The notes beneath the pieces are model-generated. The model was not told the DNA's origin, did no database searches, and saw only the letters and a program-made list of their open reading frames with translations. A stretch of 47,255 nt of DNA from an uncultured Ruminiclostridium sp. (GTDB lineage: Bacteria > Bacillota > Clostridia > Oscillospirales > Ruminococcaceae). Within the stretch, counting starts at the first letter, position 1. Every line of letters starts with the position of its first letter. Positions 8,360 through 17,956 of this stretch are shown in pieces. A program made the position numbers and the translations under genes. The stretch lies in contig CAJOMV010000030.1 of the NCBI GenBank assembly GCA_905235805.1, positions 1 to 47,255 on the forward strand, read 5' to 3'.

Positions 8360-10480
8360 ATGAAATTTGCAAACGCGGTAGTGAAGTTCCGTGTGCCGAT
8401 ACTCATAGTAACTCTTGTGCTTATGGTTCCGGCACTGCTGGGAATGGTCGCTACAAGGATCAACTACGATATGCTCACCTACCTGCCGGAGGATATGGAA
8501 ACCGTGCAGGGACAGAATGAGCTGCTGGACGACTTCGGCAAGGGCGCGTTCTCCTTCATAGTGGTGGAGGATATGCCCGGCAAAGACATCGCGGCAATGG
8601 CTGACAGGATAAAGGAAGTCGATCACGTCGATACGGTGCTCTGCTGGGAGAGCTTAGCGGACGTTTCCATACCGAAGGAAATGCTCCCCGACAAGGTGTA
8701 CAGCGCGTTCAATAACGGCAATGCCGAGATGCTCGCCGTATTCTTCGACAGCTCCACCTCCGCGGACGTGACAATGGACGCTATCAGAGAGATACGCTCG
8801 ATAGCCGGTCAGCAGGCGTTCGTAGCGGGTATGTCCGCACTGGTCACCGACCTCAAGGATCTATGCGAGAGAGAAGAGCCGATATATGTCGGCATCGCGG
8901 TCGTTCTGGCGTGCGCGGCAATGATGATATTCCTCGACAGCTGGATAGTTCCGTTCGTATTCCTCGCGAGCATCGGTATGATGATACTGCTCAACCTCGG
9001 CTCCAACTACTTCATGGGCGAGATAAGCTACATCACGAAGGCTCTTTCGGCGGTATTACAGCTGGCGGTCACTATGGACTACTCGATATTCCTCTGGCAC
9101 AGCTACAATGAAAAGCTTCAGACGATAGACGACCACAAGGAGGCAATGGCTGCGGCGATACACGAGACGCTCACAAGCGTACTCGGCAGCTCAGTGACTA
9201 CGATAGCAGGCTTCATCGCACTGTGCTTCATGTCCTTCACACTCGGCGCGGATCTCGGTATCGTAATGGCTAAGGGAGTTCTGCTGGGAGTCATCGGGTG
9301 CGTGACAGTGCTCCCGGCACTGATACTGCTGTTCGACAAGCCGCTCCAGGCTACGAAGCACCGCTCGCTGATACCCGATATGAACGGTCTCGCAAAGGGG
9401 ATAGCAAAGATATTCCCCGTGTTTATCGCGGTGTTCGCGATACTGGTATTCCCCGCTTACTACGGCTATTCCAAGACGAACGACGAGGTGTACTACGACC
9501 TCGGACAGTGCCTGCCGGAGGATATAGATTATGTGATAGCCAACAGCAAGCTCTCCGAGAAGTTTGACGTTTCCTCCACACATATGCTGCTGGTGGACGC
9601 CGATACAGACACGACCTCCGTGCGGAAGATGATAGACGAGATGGAGGAAGTGGACGGTGTCAAGTATGTGCTCGGGCTTGAGAGCGTCGTAGGTCCGCTG
9701 GTGCCGGAGGAGATAATACCGGCAAGGCTCACCGAAACGCTGAAAAGCAACAAGTGGGAGCTTATCCTGATAAACTCCGAATACAAGGTGGCGAGCGACG
9801 CCGTAAACCACCAGCTCGACAAGCTGAACACCATACTCAAGAAGTACGACGAGGGCGGTATGCTGATAGGCGAAGCGCCCTGCACAAAGGATATGATAGA
9901 GACTACCGGGCATGATTTCCAGGTGGTCAGCGCGGTCTCGATACTGGCGATATTCGTCATCATCGCGGTGGTCGAAAAGTCGGTATCGCTGCCGTTCATT
10001 CTGATAGCGGTCATTGAGCTGGCGACCTTCATCAACCTCGGACTGCCGCACTACATGGGGACCTCCCTCCCCTTCATCGCTCCTATCTGCATCAGCACCA
10101 TTCAGCTCGGCGCGACAGTGGATTACGCGATACTGATGACCACCCGCTACAAGGCGGAGCGCATAGGCGGAGCGAACAAGCACGATGCGGTCGTGACGGC
10201 ACTCAGGACCTCGATACCCTCCATTATCGTCAGCGGCATGGGACTGTTCGCGGCGACCTTCGGAGTGGCTGTTTACTCGGACATCGACATCATCAGCTCC
10301 ATGTGTATGTTAATGGCACGCGGCGCGGTGATAAGCATGGTCTGCGTAATATTCATACTCCCCGCGCTGCTCCTGCTTTGTGACGGAGTGATAAGGCACA
10401 CCACCATAGGAATGGGACACATAAATGACAAGAAAGATACAACATCGGCAGGCAGCGACAAGCTTGCTCACAGTCATTGA
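8360..10480 (+). CDS. MMPL/RND family transporter
   Basis: This 706-residue protein has the RND/MMPL layout. One helix lies at about 12-32, then an extracytoplasmic loop, a block of about five helices (about 177-330), another helix, a second extracytoplasmic loop (about 375-515) and a second helix block (about 525-690). The conserved transmembrane aspartate-tyrosine motif is present in both halves (TMDYSIFLWHSYNEKL and TVDYAILMTTRYKAER). These proteins use the proton gradient to move lipids or other hydrophobic substrates. The next gene starts about 26 bp later and encodes a large secreted partner-like protein, a pairing often seen in Firmicutes, so the two probably form one export or envelope complex. 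The substrate is unknown. Confidence 0.9.
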   Translation: MKFANAVVKFRVPILIVTLVLMVPALLGMVATRINYDMLTYLPEDMETVQGQNELLDDFGKGAFSFIVVEDMPGKDIAAMADRIKEVDHVDTVLCWESLADVSIPKEMLPDKVYSAFNNGNAEMLAVFFDSSTSADVTMDAIREIRSIAGQQAFVAGMSALVTDLKDLCEREEPIYVGIAVVLACAAMMIFLDSWIVPFVFLASIGMMILLNLGSNYFMGEISYITKALSAVLQLAVTMDYSIFLWHSYNEKLQTIDDHKEAMAAAIHETLTSVLGSSVTTIAGFIALCFMSFTLGADLGIVMAKGVLLGVIGCVTVLPALILLFDKPLQATKHRSLIPDMNGLAKGIAKIFPVFIAVFAILVFPAYYGYSKTNDEVYYDLGQCLPEDIDYVIANSKLSEKFDVSSTHMLLVDADTDTTSVRKMIDEMEEVDGVKYVLGLESVVGPLVPEEIIPARLTETLKSNKWELILINSEYKVASDAVNHQLDKLNTILKKYDEGGMLIGEAPCTKDMIETTGHDFQVVSAVSILAIFVIIAVVEKSVSLPFILIAVIELATFINLGLPHYMGTSLPFIAPICISTIQLGATVDYAILMTTRYKAERIGGANKHDAVVTALRTSIPSIIVSGMGLFAATFGVAVYSDIDIISSMCMLMARGAVISMVCVIFILPALLLLCDGVIRHTTIGMGHINDKKDTTSAGSDKLAHSH

Positions 10481-10506
10481 ACAATACGGAGAAAGGAAGA
10501 TACATC

Positions 10507-13293
10507 ATGAAACAGAATAAGGCAAAGAGAATAGCGTATATAGCTTGCTGCGCAATGCTCGCGGGCGCTGTCGGAAGCACCGCGGCATACGCGGTCAACG
10601 AGGCGAACGGCAATGCCGTACAGCCCGAGGAGCCCGCAGTCGAGGAGAAGGCTGTCGATACCGACGAACAGCCCGTCAAGAACGAGACCGTGTATGTGCT
10701 TGCAGACGCGAACGGCAGCACGAACAAGGTCATCGTCAGCGACTGGCTGCAGAATGTGAACGGTGAGAATACCCTCTCCGAGGAGTCCATACTCCGCAAC
10801 ATCGAGAACGTCAAGGGCGATGAGACCTTCACAGAGAACGGAGATACCCGCACATGGAACGCCTCCGGGAATGACATATACTATCAGGGCACAACGAACG
10901 CGCAGCTCCCGCTGAATATCAGAGTGACATACTACCTGAACGGCAGCGAGATCTCCGCGGACGATATCCTCGGCAAGAGCGGCAGAGTAACGGTACGCTT
11001 CGACTATGAGAACCTTCAGAAAACAGTGAAAGAAATAAACGGAGAGAAAGTTGACATATATGTACCCTTTGCGGCTATAACGGGAATGATGCTGGACAAC
11101 GACAGCTTCCGCAACGTCGAGGTGACAAACGGCAAGCTCGTCAACGACGGCAACCGCACCTTCATCATCGGAACGGCGTTCCCGGGACTTCCCGAGAGTC
11201 TCGGCGTGCAGGACAGCGATAAGCTTGAGATACCCGAATACTTCGAGGTAAGCGCCGACGTTACGGACTTCAGACTCGGCAATACTATGACGATAGCTAC
11301 GAATGAGCTGTTCAACAACGTGGATATCGACCTCGGCGACGAGGAGAGCACCATGCTCGAGGACGTTGACAAGCTGAAGGACGCTATGGACCGGATAATC
11401 GACGGCTCCGGTCAGCTGTATGACGGTTTAAGCGAGCTGCTGGAGAAGTCCTCCGTCCTCACAGACGGCGTGGGCGCGCTGTATGACGGCGCCGCGCAGC
11501 TGAACGACGGCACCTCCGCGCTCTACGACGGAGCGGTGCAGATAAACACGGGCGCCTCACAGTTAAGTGACGGCGCGGACAAGGCGAACGAGGGTGCCGC
11601 ACAGCTCTATGACGGCTCCGTAAAGCTGTCAGCGGGGCTCGGTGAGCTCACCGCCAACAACGCGACACTCACCGCGGGCTCGGAGCAGGTGTTCAAGTCA
11701 CTGCTGGATATGGCAAACTCGCAGCTCGAGGAAGCGGGCATCACAGGCTATACTCTCACGATAGACAACTACGCGGAAACTATCGACAGCATCATATACT
11801 CCCTCGAAAACGGCGGGCTCCGCAAAATAGCGGAGGAGACCGCGAGAAAGCAGGTTGCGGAGGCTGTCGAAGCTAAGCGTGACGTGGTGAGAGCAGAGGT
11901 CGAGAAGGCTGTCAGAGCGCAGGTAGCGGAAAAGGTGAATGACGCTGTCGAGGAGACTGTCCGTGAAAAGGTGGGCAGCGCAACAGTCGCCACCGTCACC
12001 GCGAAGGTGGAGGAAGGCGTAAAGGACGCCGTAACAGAAAAGGTCACCGCGGCAGTCCTTGAAAATGTCACCGAAAAGGTGAATGAGGCTGTAAAGGCTG
12101 CTGTTACGGAAAAGGTGAATGCCGCTGTAGAAGCGACTGTCACGGAAAAGGTGACGGCAGCGGCGCGGGAGCAGGTGTTCACGGCAGTACTCGCGTCACA
12201 GGGAATGACTCCCGAGACCTACTCAGCCGCTAAGAGCGCGGGTCTTATCTCAGCGGCGGCACAGTCGCAGCTTGAAGCGGCTGCGGACGCACAAATGCAG
12301 TCCGACGCTGTCAGGAGCAAGATAGCCGAGACAGTGGAAGCGCAGATGCAGACAGATGCGGTGAAGGCTCAGGCGGCTGCCGCGATCGACGCGCAGATGC
12401 AGTCCGACGAAATTAAGGCGCAGGCAGCTGCCGCCATCGACGCACAGATGCAGTCCGATGAAGTTAAGGCTGTCATCAGCACCAACGTTGAGCAGCAGAT
12501 GAGCTCCGACGAGGTCAAGGCTAAGGAAGACGCTCTCATCAAGGAAAAGCTTAATTCACAGGAGGTACTGTCACAGGAGGAGGGCGCGGTCCTGAACGGC
12601 GTGAACTCCGATGAAGCGAAGGAAAAGGCACAGAATGCCCTCGATGAAAAGATGCAGTCCCCCGAGATACAGAAGATCATCGACGATACCACAGACACGA
12701 AGATCGCAGAGCTCATCGAGGAAAACCTGAAGTCCGATGAGGTGCAGGCAAAGATAGACGCGGGCATGGTAGACGCAAAGGAAAGCATCGGCAAGCTCCG
12801 CACACTGAAAGAGAGCCTTGACAGCTACAACGTGTTCTACACAGGGCTTGCGGCATATACCGACGGCGTTGCTCAGGCGGCTGACGGCGCGGAACAGATA
12901 AAGAACGGGCTGGGTGAACTGGGCGACGGCACAGCGGCACTCGCAGAGGGCGCCGACAAGCTCGCGGACGGCGCAAAGTCGCTCTCCGACGGGGCTAAGC
13001 AGCTCTCCGACGGCAGCGGGAGGCTGTACGACGGTATCGGTGAGCTGAACGGCAGCGTTCCCGCTCTCATCGACGGCATCACACAGCTCAGGGACGGCTC
13101 TCAGCAGCTCAGCGACGGCTGCGTTGAGTTCAACGAGCAGGGCATCACCAAGATAACCGAACTCGTTGACGGCGACCTCGGCAGCATAGCCGACAGACTG
13201 AAGGCAGTAAAGTCCGTATCACGCGACTATGAGACCTTCACAGGCGGCAGCGGCAGTGCGAAGTTCATTTACAGAACAGAAGCTATCGGATAA
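10507..13293 (+). CDS. large secreted xxxLxxG-repeat (YhgE-associated) protein
   Basis: This 928-residue protein has a signal peptide ending near AYA (about residue 25). An N-terminal domain (about 30-300) is followed by xxxLxxG-type repeats (QLYDG, QLNDG, ALYDG, QLSDG; about 300-375) and a long helical insert. A second set of the same repeats lies at about 785-865. The insert has two arrays. Seven 12-residue repeats of the form EKVxxAVxxxVT cover residues 475-558, and six 17-residue repeats of the form KAQAAAAIDAQMQSDEV cover about 586-687. The DNA of the second array repeats with a 51-bp period. No C-terminal membrane helix is visible, unlike many YhgE proteins. The ATG at 10507 has GGAGAAAGGAAG upstream and is preferred over 10477, which lies inside the MMPL gene. 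It probably works with the MMPL transporter, perhaps as a long periplasmic-side rod. Confidence 0.8.
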   Translation: MKQNKAKRIAYIACCAMLAGAVGSTAAYAVNEANGNAVQPEEPAVEEKAVDTDEQPVKNETVYVLADANGSTNKVIVSDWLQNVNGENTLSEESILRNIENVKGDETFTENGDTRTWNASGNDIYYQGTTNAQLPLNIRVTYYLNGSEISADDILGKSGRVTVRFDYENLQKTVKEINGEKVDIYVPFAAITGMMLDNDSFRNVEVTNGKLVNDGNRTFIIGTAFPGLPESLGVQDSDKLEIPEYFEVSADVTDFRLGNTMTIATNELFNNVDIDLGDEESTMLEDVDKLKDAMDRIIDGSGQLYDGLSELLEKSSVLTDGVGALYDGAAQLNDGTSALYDGAVQINTGASQLSDGADKANEGAAQLYDGSVKLSAGLGELTANNATLTAGSEQVFKSLLDMANSQLEEAGITGYTLTIDNYAETIDSIIYSLENGGLRKIAEETARKQVAEAVEAKRDVVRAEVEKAVRAQVAEKVNDAVEETVREKVGSATVATVTAKVEEGVKDAVTEKVTAAVLENVTEKVNEAVKAAVTEKVNAAVEATVTEKVTAAAREQVFTAVLASQGMTPETYSAAKSAGLISAAAQSQLEAAADAQMQSDAVRSKIAETVEAQMQTDAVKAQAAAAIDAQMQSDEIKAQAAAAIDAQMQSDEVKAVISTNVEQQMSSDEVKAKEDALIKEKLNSQEVLSQEEGAVLNGVNSDEAKEKAQNALDEKMQSPEIQKIIDDTTDTKIAELIEENLKSDEVQAKIDAGMVDAKESIGKLRTLKESLDSYNVFYTGLAAYTDGVAQAADGAEQIKNGLGELGDGTAALAEGADKLADGAKSLSDGAKQLSDGSGRLYDGIGELNGSVPALIDGITQLRDGSQQLSDGCVEFNEQGITKITELVDGDLGSIADRLKAVKSVSRDYETFTGGSGSAKFIYRTEAIG
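12313..12516 (+). repeat. 51-bp tandem coding repeat
   Basis: Units begin at 12313, 12364, 12415 and 12466 with an exact 51-bp period. The units at 12364 and 12415 are the most alike. They encode 17-residue helical repeats ending in QMQSDEV or similar, and more diverged copies flank them on both sides. Confidence 0.8.
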
Positions 13294-13326
13294 TTGCGGA
13301 TAACATATCCTTTCTTTCAATGATAT

Positions 13327-13368
13327 GAGCCCCGCCTTCCGTATTATAGGGAGGCGGGGCTCGGTTTT
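13327..13368 (+). terminator. strong terminator of the DUF308-MMPL operon
   Basis: A 14-bp GC-rich stem (GAGCCCCGCCT... / ...AGGCGGGGCTC, one T-G pair) has an 8-nt loop GTATTATA and is followed by GGTTTTA. It lies 33 nt after the stop of the large secreted-protein gene. Confidence 0.85.
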
Positions 13369-13434
13369 ATGCACAGAAAACAGCAGTGGGGCGCGAAAAA
13401 TATGCAAAATTATCATAATTATTCGCAAAAAACA

Positions 13435-13463
13435 TTGACACGGAGAGCTTTTTGGGGTATATT
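13435..13463 (+). promoter_or_regulatory. sigma-A promoter of the lipoprotein gene
   Basis: TTGACA (13435-13440), a 17-bp spacer and TATATT (13458-13463). An AT-rich palindrome AATTATCATAATT (about 13409-13421) lies just upstream and could be an operator or an UP-like element. Confidence 0.8.
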
Positions 13464-13535
13464 GTTATATATATGCGGAACTATATCCATAGAGAAAGTA
13501 TAAAAAATTACATCAAAAGAAAGGAAATAAAAGCT

Positions 13536-14321
13536 ATGAAAAAGATAACTGCCGTATTTCTCGGCGCGCTGCTGCTCCTTTCGGCTGCCGGCTGCGGTAA
13601 CAGCAACGAGGCGAATACGACTGCCGCGGAGACGCCCTCCGGCGAGGTGACTCAGTCGGTAGAGGCGCAGGATACGTCCGACGAGGCTCTTGACTTCCTG
13701 GAGACCTCCGCGCCCAAATTCAGAAAATACATCATCACCAGACGCACCCTTCCCGTCACGCTTGAAACGACCATTGACAACAGCGACGGCTTCTGGACCT
13801 CAAACATCTACATCAAGGACAGCTCTCACGCCGTAGTGTACAGCAAGGATCCGGCAGGCAACGAGACCCGAGTGATCTACTCCGGCAGCATGGTCTACCA
13901 GATAGAGTCCGCCGGCAAGAAGATGTATTCACAGGAGCTCGGTGAGGAATTCGTGACGAACACCATAAAGACCTACACCGTGCCGCTGAGCTTTTCCGAC
14001 GTGGGAAACGCTCAGTATTCCGGCGGTACGGGCAAGGTCGAGGGCATCGAGTACAACTGTGAAGCAATACAGGTGAACATCAAGGACAGTGACGGTACCG
14101 TTACCGGCACTCACAACACGGTGTATTACTTCGACAAGGACACCGACACCCTTGTATACACCGACTCCGAGGGGCTCCTGACCAAAATAGACAGGATAGA
14201 GAATGTGTTTGACAGAGAGGATATGTTCGAGATACCCGAGGACTATAACAACTCCACTATCGACGACCTCATGCAGCAGTATATGGACGAAGAAAAGGCT
14301 GCGGCGGGCATAACCGACTGA
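13536..14321 (+). CDS. predicted lipoprotein, LolA-like size and strand pattern
   Basis: This 261-residue protein has a lipoprotein signal (LLLLSAAGC, lipobox cysteine at about residue 20) followed by a low-complexity acidic/Thr linker. A beta-rich domain (about 65-235) has strands such as VTLETTIDNSDGFWTSNIYI and HAVVYSKDPAGNETRVIYSG. The long run of antiparallel strands resembles LolA/LppX-like lipid-binding folds, but this is only a structural guess. The ATG at 13536 has AGAAAGGAAAT upstream; the longer frame from 13452 starts at the -10 element and is rejected. The gene has its own consensus promoter and ends at a bidirectional terminator, so it is monocistronic. Confidence 0.78.
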   Translation: MKKITAVFLGALLLLSAAGCGNSNEANTTAAETPSGEVTQSVEAQDTSDEALDFLETSAPKFRKYIITRRTLPVTLETTIDNSDGFWTSNIYIKDSSHAVVYSKDPAGNETRVIYSGSMVYQIESAGKKMYSQELGEEFVTNTIKTYTVPLSFSDVGNAQYSGGTGKVEGIEYNCEAIQVNIKDSDGTVTGTHNTVYYFDKDTDTLVYTDSEGLLTKIDRIENVFDREDMFEIPEDYNNSTIDDLMQQYMDEEKAAAGITD

Positions 14322-14335
14322 CAGACGGCAAAAAC

Positions 14336-14374
14336 AAAAAGACCGTGCGGAGACAAACTCCGTACGGTCTTTTT
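14336..14374. terminator. bidirectional terminator
   Basis: A 17-bp stem (AAAAAGACCGTGCGGAG / CTCCGTACGGTCTTTTT, one mismatch) with a 5-nt loop serves both converging units: the lipoprotein gene (+) and the gatCAB-aspS operon (-). It has A-runs on one side and T-runs on the other. Confidence 0.9.
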
Positions 14375-14379
14375 CTGCT

Positions 14380-14661
14380 TCATTCCGCTCTCGAGAGCCA
14401 GATATTCGCGATATCGAGCGCCTTGAACAGGCTTTCCTGCATACTTGTCTTTACGACCATTTCCTGCGGGTCGATATCCTTCGCGGTGCGCATGAGCACC
14501 ACCATTATCTTATCGGCTATCTTCATACCGTTTTCCTCACGGGTGGACTGTATGTTCAGATTAGCCACCATTTCATCACTCATATTGCCGTAATATATCG
14601 TGTTTCCGCTGCGTACGAGCGGGAGCCCCTTATACATACGGAACTTCTTCTCTTCTGCCAT
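14380..14661 (-). CDS. small conserved hypothetical protein after aspS
   Basis: This 93-residue soluble protein begins MAEEKKFRMYKGLPLVRSGN, with an alpha/beta pattern and a basic N-terminus. No known domain is recognised. It follows aspS by 34 bp on the same strand, with AGGAGG upstream of its start, and is the last gene before a bidirectional terminator, so it belongs to the gatCAB-aspS operon. The content (YYGNMSDEMVANLNIQS, MVVLMRTAKDIDPQEMV) looks like a compact folded protein. A role linked to translation is inferred only from position. Confidence 0.75.
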   Translation of the reverse strand: MAEEKKFRMYKGLPLVRSGNTIYYGNMSDEMVANLNIQSTREENGMKIADKIMVVLMRTAKDIDPQEMVVKTSMQESLFKALDIANIWLSRAE

Positions 14662-14695
14662 AGTATCATCTTCCTCCTGAATGCGGTCGTTATCG

Positions 14696-16486
14696 TTACT
14701 GTGCGCTGTTGTCCTTCTTTAAGTCCTGCGGACGCTGACGAACCTTGATGTGCACCTCGCGGAGCTGCTGTTCGGTGACCTCCGTGGGAGCGCCGAGCAG
14801 GAGATCCTGCGCGTTCGAGTTGAGCGGGAACGCTATCACCTCGCGTATGCTCTCCTCGTCAAGCAGCAGCATTATCATTCTGTCGATACCGAACGCCATA
14901 CCCGCGTGAGGCGGTGCTCCGAACTTGAACGCGCTGTACAGTGCACCGAACTTCTCCTTCACGTCCTCCTCGGTATAGCCGGCTATCTCGAAAGCCTTCA
15001 CCATTACATCGATATCGTGGTTGCGCACCGCGCCGGAGGCAAGCTCCACGCCGTTGCATACCACGTCGTACTGGTAAGCGAGCACGTCACAGGGGTTCTT
15101 CGTGTTGAGCGCCTCGAGCTCGCCCTGCGGCATTGAGAAGGGGTTGTGGGTGAAGATAGGCTTGCCGGTCTCCTCGTCCTCCTCATACATCGGGAAATCC
15201 ACTATCCAGCAGATCTCGAAGCGGTCGTTGTCGATAAGTCCCATTCTGTCCGCGACTTCATTGCGGATAAGTCCCGCGAACTTCTCGGCGTTCTTCTTGT
15301 TGTCCGCGATGAAGTAGAGCACATCACCGACCTCGAGCTCCGCGCGCTTTGCGAGCTCTTCCCTGTCGCCCTCGCGGAGGAACTTGTCGATAGGTCCGTT
15401 GAATTTCAGACCCTCCTCCACCTTGAAATAGCCCAGTCCCTTCATACCGATGGACAGCGCGTATTCCTCCATTTTCTCGAAGAAGCTCTTGGACTTCTCC
15501 GCCATTTTCGGAACGCGTATCGCGCGGACTGTCTTGTTCGAGAAGGGCTTGAAGGAGCTGTCAACGAACAGGTCGGACACGTCTATGATGAACAGCGGGT
15601 TGCGAAGATCCGGCTTGTCGGAGCCGTATTTCAGCATTGCCTCCTCGAAGGTTATCCTCGGGAAGGGTGCGTGGGTGTACTGCTTCTTGCCGAACTTCTC
15701 AAGTATCGCCGGGAATACCTGTTCAGCCGCCGCGAACACGTCCTCCTGTGTCGCGAAGCTCATCTCGAGGTCGAGCTGGTAGAACTCGCCGGGAGTTCTG
15801 TCGGCTCTCGCGTCCTCGTCACGGAAGCACGGCGCGAGCTGGAAGTACTTATCGAAGCCGGACACCATATAAAGCTGCTTGAATATCTGCGGAGCCTGCG
15901 GAAGCGCGTAGAACTTGCCGTGGTGCTTGCGGCTCGGAATCAGGTAGTCTCTCGCGCCCTCGGGGGAGGAGGTGGAGAGGATAGGCGTCTGGAGCTCCAG
16001 AAATCCGAGCTCTGTCATCTTCTCGCGCATGAAGCTCATTACCTGCGAGCGGAACACGATATTCTCGTGCACTCTGCGGTTTCTCATATCGAGGAAGCGG
16101 TAGCGCAGTCTGATATCCTCGTTGCTGTTGTGGGACTCCGGTATCTCGAAGGGGAGCTGTGTGCTCACCTTTCCGAGGATATCCACGCTCTCCGCCGCCA
16201 GCTCTATGGTGCCGGTAGCGATCTTCGGGTTGTAGGTGCTCTCGTCGCGCTTGATGATCTTACCCGCGATGGACACCGCGCACTCCTTGGTGATACCCTC
16301 GAGGAGCTTCTCGTTGTTCTGGAATGTGACCTGGAGCATACCGTAGTGGTCGCGCAGGTCGATGAACTCGATACCGCCGTGGTCGCGGATATTCTCCACC
16401 CACCCCGAAACTCTCACGGTCTGTCCGATATCCGACTCGGACAGCATCGTTGTGTTGTGGTCACGATACTTGTTTGCTGTGAACAT
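14696..16486 (-). CDS. aspS: aspartate-tRNA ligase
   Basis: This 596-residue bacterial-type class II synthetase has an N-terminal OB anticodon-binding domain (about 1-110) and a catalytic core with motif 2 FRDEDARADRTPGEFYQLD. The bacterial GAD insertion domain (about 290-410) and motif 3 GMAFGIDRMIML follow. In the OB domain the loop reads RDHGG. His36 stands where non-discriminating AspRS enzymes carry His, while discriminating ones usually carry Leu. Together with GatCAB in the same operon, this suggests the enzyme charges both tRNA-Asp and tRNA-Asn, with amidation giving Asn-tRNA-Asn. That is inference. The gene starts 18 bp after gatB. Confidence 0.97.
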   Translation of the reverse strand: MFTANKYRDHNTTMLSESDIGQTVRVSGWVENIRDHGGIEFIDLRDHYGMLQVTFQNNEKLLEGITKECAVSIAGKIIKRDESTYNPKIATGTIELAAESVDILGKVSTQLPFEIPESHNSNEDIRLRYRFLDMRNRRVHENIVFRSQVMSFMREKMTELGFLELQTPILSTSSPEGARDYLIPSRKHHGKFYALPQAPQIFKQLYMVSGFDKYFQLAPCFRDEDARADRTPGEFYQLDLEMSFATQEDVFAAAEQVFPAILEKFGKKQYTHAPFPRITFEEAMLKYGSDKPDLRNPLFIIDVSDLFVDSSFKPFSNKTVRAIRVPKMAEKSKSFFEKMEEYALSIGMKGLGYFKVEEGLKFNGPIDKFLREGDREELAKRAELEVGDVLYFIADNKKNAEKFAGLIRNEVADRMGLIDNDRFEICWIVDFPMYEEDEETGKPIFTHNPFSMPQGELEALNTKNPCDVLAYQYDVVCNGVELASGAVRNHDIDVMVKAFEIAGYTEEDVKEKFGALYSAFKFGAPPHAGMAFGIDRMIMLLLDEESIREVIAFPLNSNAQDLLLGAPTEVTEQQLREVHIKVRQRPQDLKKDNSAQ

Positions 16487-16504
16487 TGTCTTATGTCCCT
16501 TTCT

Positions 16505-17938
16505 TTATCCTTTTAATTTCTGTTCAAGAATTGCCTTGATAGTGTTGGGTGTCGCCTGACCTTTGAGTGCCTTGTTCGCCTGTCCCATGAAGAAGCCGAA
16601 GACCTTCTGCTCCCCTGCCCTGTACTGTTCGACGGGCTTCGGGTTGTCGGCTATCAGCTTGTCGATGACAGCCTCCACCGCCGAGGTATCGTCCTTCACC
16701 CACAGGTCGAGCTCGTCGCAGACCGCGTCGGGTGTCTTGCCGGTATTTATCATCTCAACGAACACGGTCTTGTAGTTGTTCTTGTTTATCTTGTCCGTAT
16801 CGCCCAGTTCTATGAGCCTTGCGAGGTCCTTCGGCGCGAATTTAAGGCTGTCCATGCTCATCTCACCGAGATTTATGCGGCGCATGAACTCACCGAGAAT
16901 GAAGTTCGCGACAGCCTTGGGCTTGTCGTAAGACTTTATGGCGTCCTCGAAGAAATCACAGATATCCTTGTCATTGATAATATTGTCCGCGTCGGTCTCA
17001 TTTATGCCGTACTGCGTCATATAGCGCTCCTTGCGCTGCTCCGGCATTTCGGGGAGAGCCTCCTTTATGGCGGCGAGCTCCTCCTCGGTGAAGATTATCG
17101 GCGGTATATCCGGGTCGGGGAAGTAGCGGTAGTCGTGCGCATCCTCCTTTGAGCGGAGCGCGGTGGTCTCGCCGGTGGTATCCGAGAAGCGCCTTGTCTC
17201 CTGCAGCACCTTCCCGCCGGACTCTATTATCTCGCTCTGGCGGTATATCTCATACTCTATCGCGCGGGCTATTGCCTTGGTGGAGTTGAGGTTCTTGAGC
17301 TCCGCGCGGGTGCCGAGCTCCTTTGCGTCTTTAGGCGCGAGGGAGATGTTGACATCGCATCTTAATGAGCCCTGCTCCATTTTGCAGTCGCAAATTCCCG
17401 CGTACTTATACAGCAGCTTTATCTTCTCCACATACGCGATGACCTCCTCCGCGCTGTGGAAATCCGGCTCCGTGACCATTTCGATCAGCGGTATGCCGCA
17501 GCGGTTGTAGTCAGCAAGGCTCGAGCGGGTCGCCTCGTCATGCACGAGCTTTCCCGCGTCCTCCTCGAGGTGTATGCGGTTGACCCTGATACGCTTCTCC
17601 TGCCCATTCGCAACGATATCGACATAGCCGTTCAGGCATACCGGGCGCGGCATCTGGGATATCTGATACGCCTTCGGGAGGTCGGGATAGAAGTAGTTCT
17701 TTCTGTCCCACTTTGTGAACCGCGATATCTCGCAGTTCGTGACATAGCCCGCCCTTATGATGTACTCGACCGCCGTGTGGTTGAGCACCGGAAGGGTGCC
17801 GGGCATTCCCGAGCATACAGGGCAGCAGCGGGAGTTGGGCTCGCCGCCGAATTCCGCCGAGCAGGTGCAGAACACCTTTGACTTCGTAAGAAGCTCGGCG
17901 TGTATCTCAAGTCCTATTGTAGGGTAAAGATCTGACAT
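16505..17938 (-). CDS. gatB: Asp/Glu-tRNA amidotransferase subunit B
   Basis: This is the 477-residue GatB subunit, which binds the misacylated tRNA, phosphorylates the acyl group and transfers ammonia. The signature GLEIHAELLTKSKVFC is at the N-terminus. The zinc-ligand cysteines lie in CTCSAEF and SRCCPVCSGMPG, and MEQGSLRCDVN and the C-terminal YqeY-like helical tail domain are present. The start has AAGGAG 9 nt upstream and lies 18 bp after gatA. It acts with GatA and GatC. Confidence 0.97.
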   Translation of the reverse strand: MSDLYPTIGLEIHAELLTKSKVFCTCSAEFGGEPNSRCCPVCSGMPGTLPVLNHTAVEYIIRAGYVTNCEISRFTKWDRKNYFYPDLPKAYQISQMPRPVCLNGYVDIVANGQEKRIRVNRIHLEEDAGKLVHDEATRSSLADYNRCGIPLIEMVTEPDFHSAEEVIAYVEKIKLLYKYAGICDCKMEQGSLRCDVNISLAPKDAKELGTRAELKNLNSTKAIARAIEYEIYRQSEIIESGGKVLQETRRFSDTTGETTALRSKEDAHDYRYFPDPDIPPIIFTEEELAAIKEALPEMPEQRKERYMTQYGINETDADNIINDKDICDFFEDAIKSYDKPKAVANFILGEFMRRINLGEMSMDSLKFAPKDLARLIELGDTDKINKNNYKTVFVEMINTGKTPDAVCDELDLWVKDDTSAVEAVIDKLIADNPKPVEQYRAGEQKVFGFFMGQANKALKGQATPNTIKAILEQKLKG

Positions 17939-17956
17939 TGTTGCCGTGCTCCTTTT

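Noticed and set aside
13452..13535. N-terminal extension of the lipoprotein
   Set aside because: It begins at the -10 element and would bury the lipoprotein signal. ATG 13536 has the ribosome binding site.
15146..16516. 456-residue open frame on the + strand
   Set aside because: Antisense to aspS, with low-complexity composition and no ribosome binding site.
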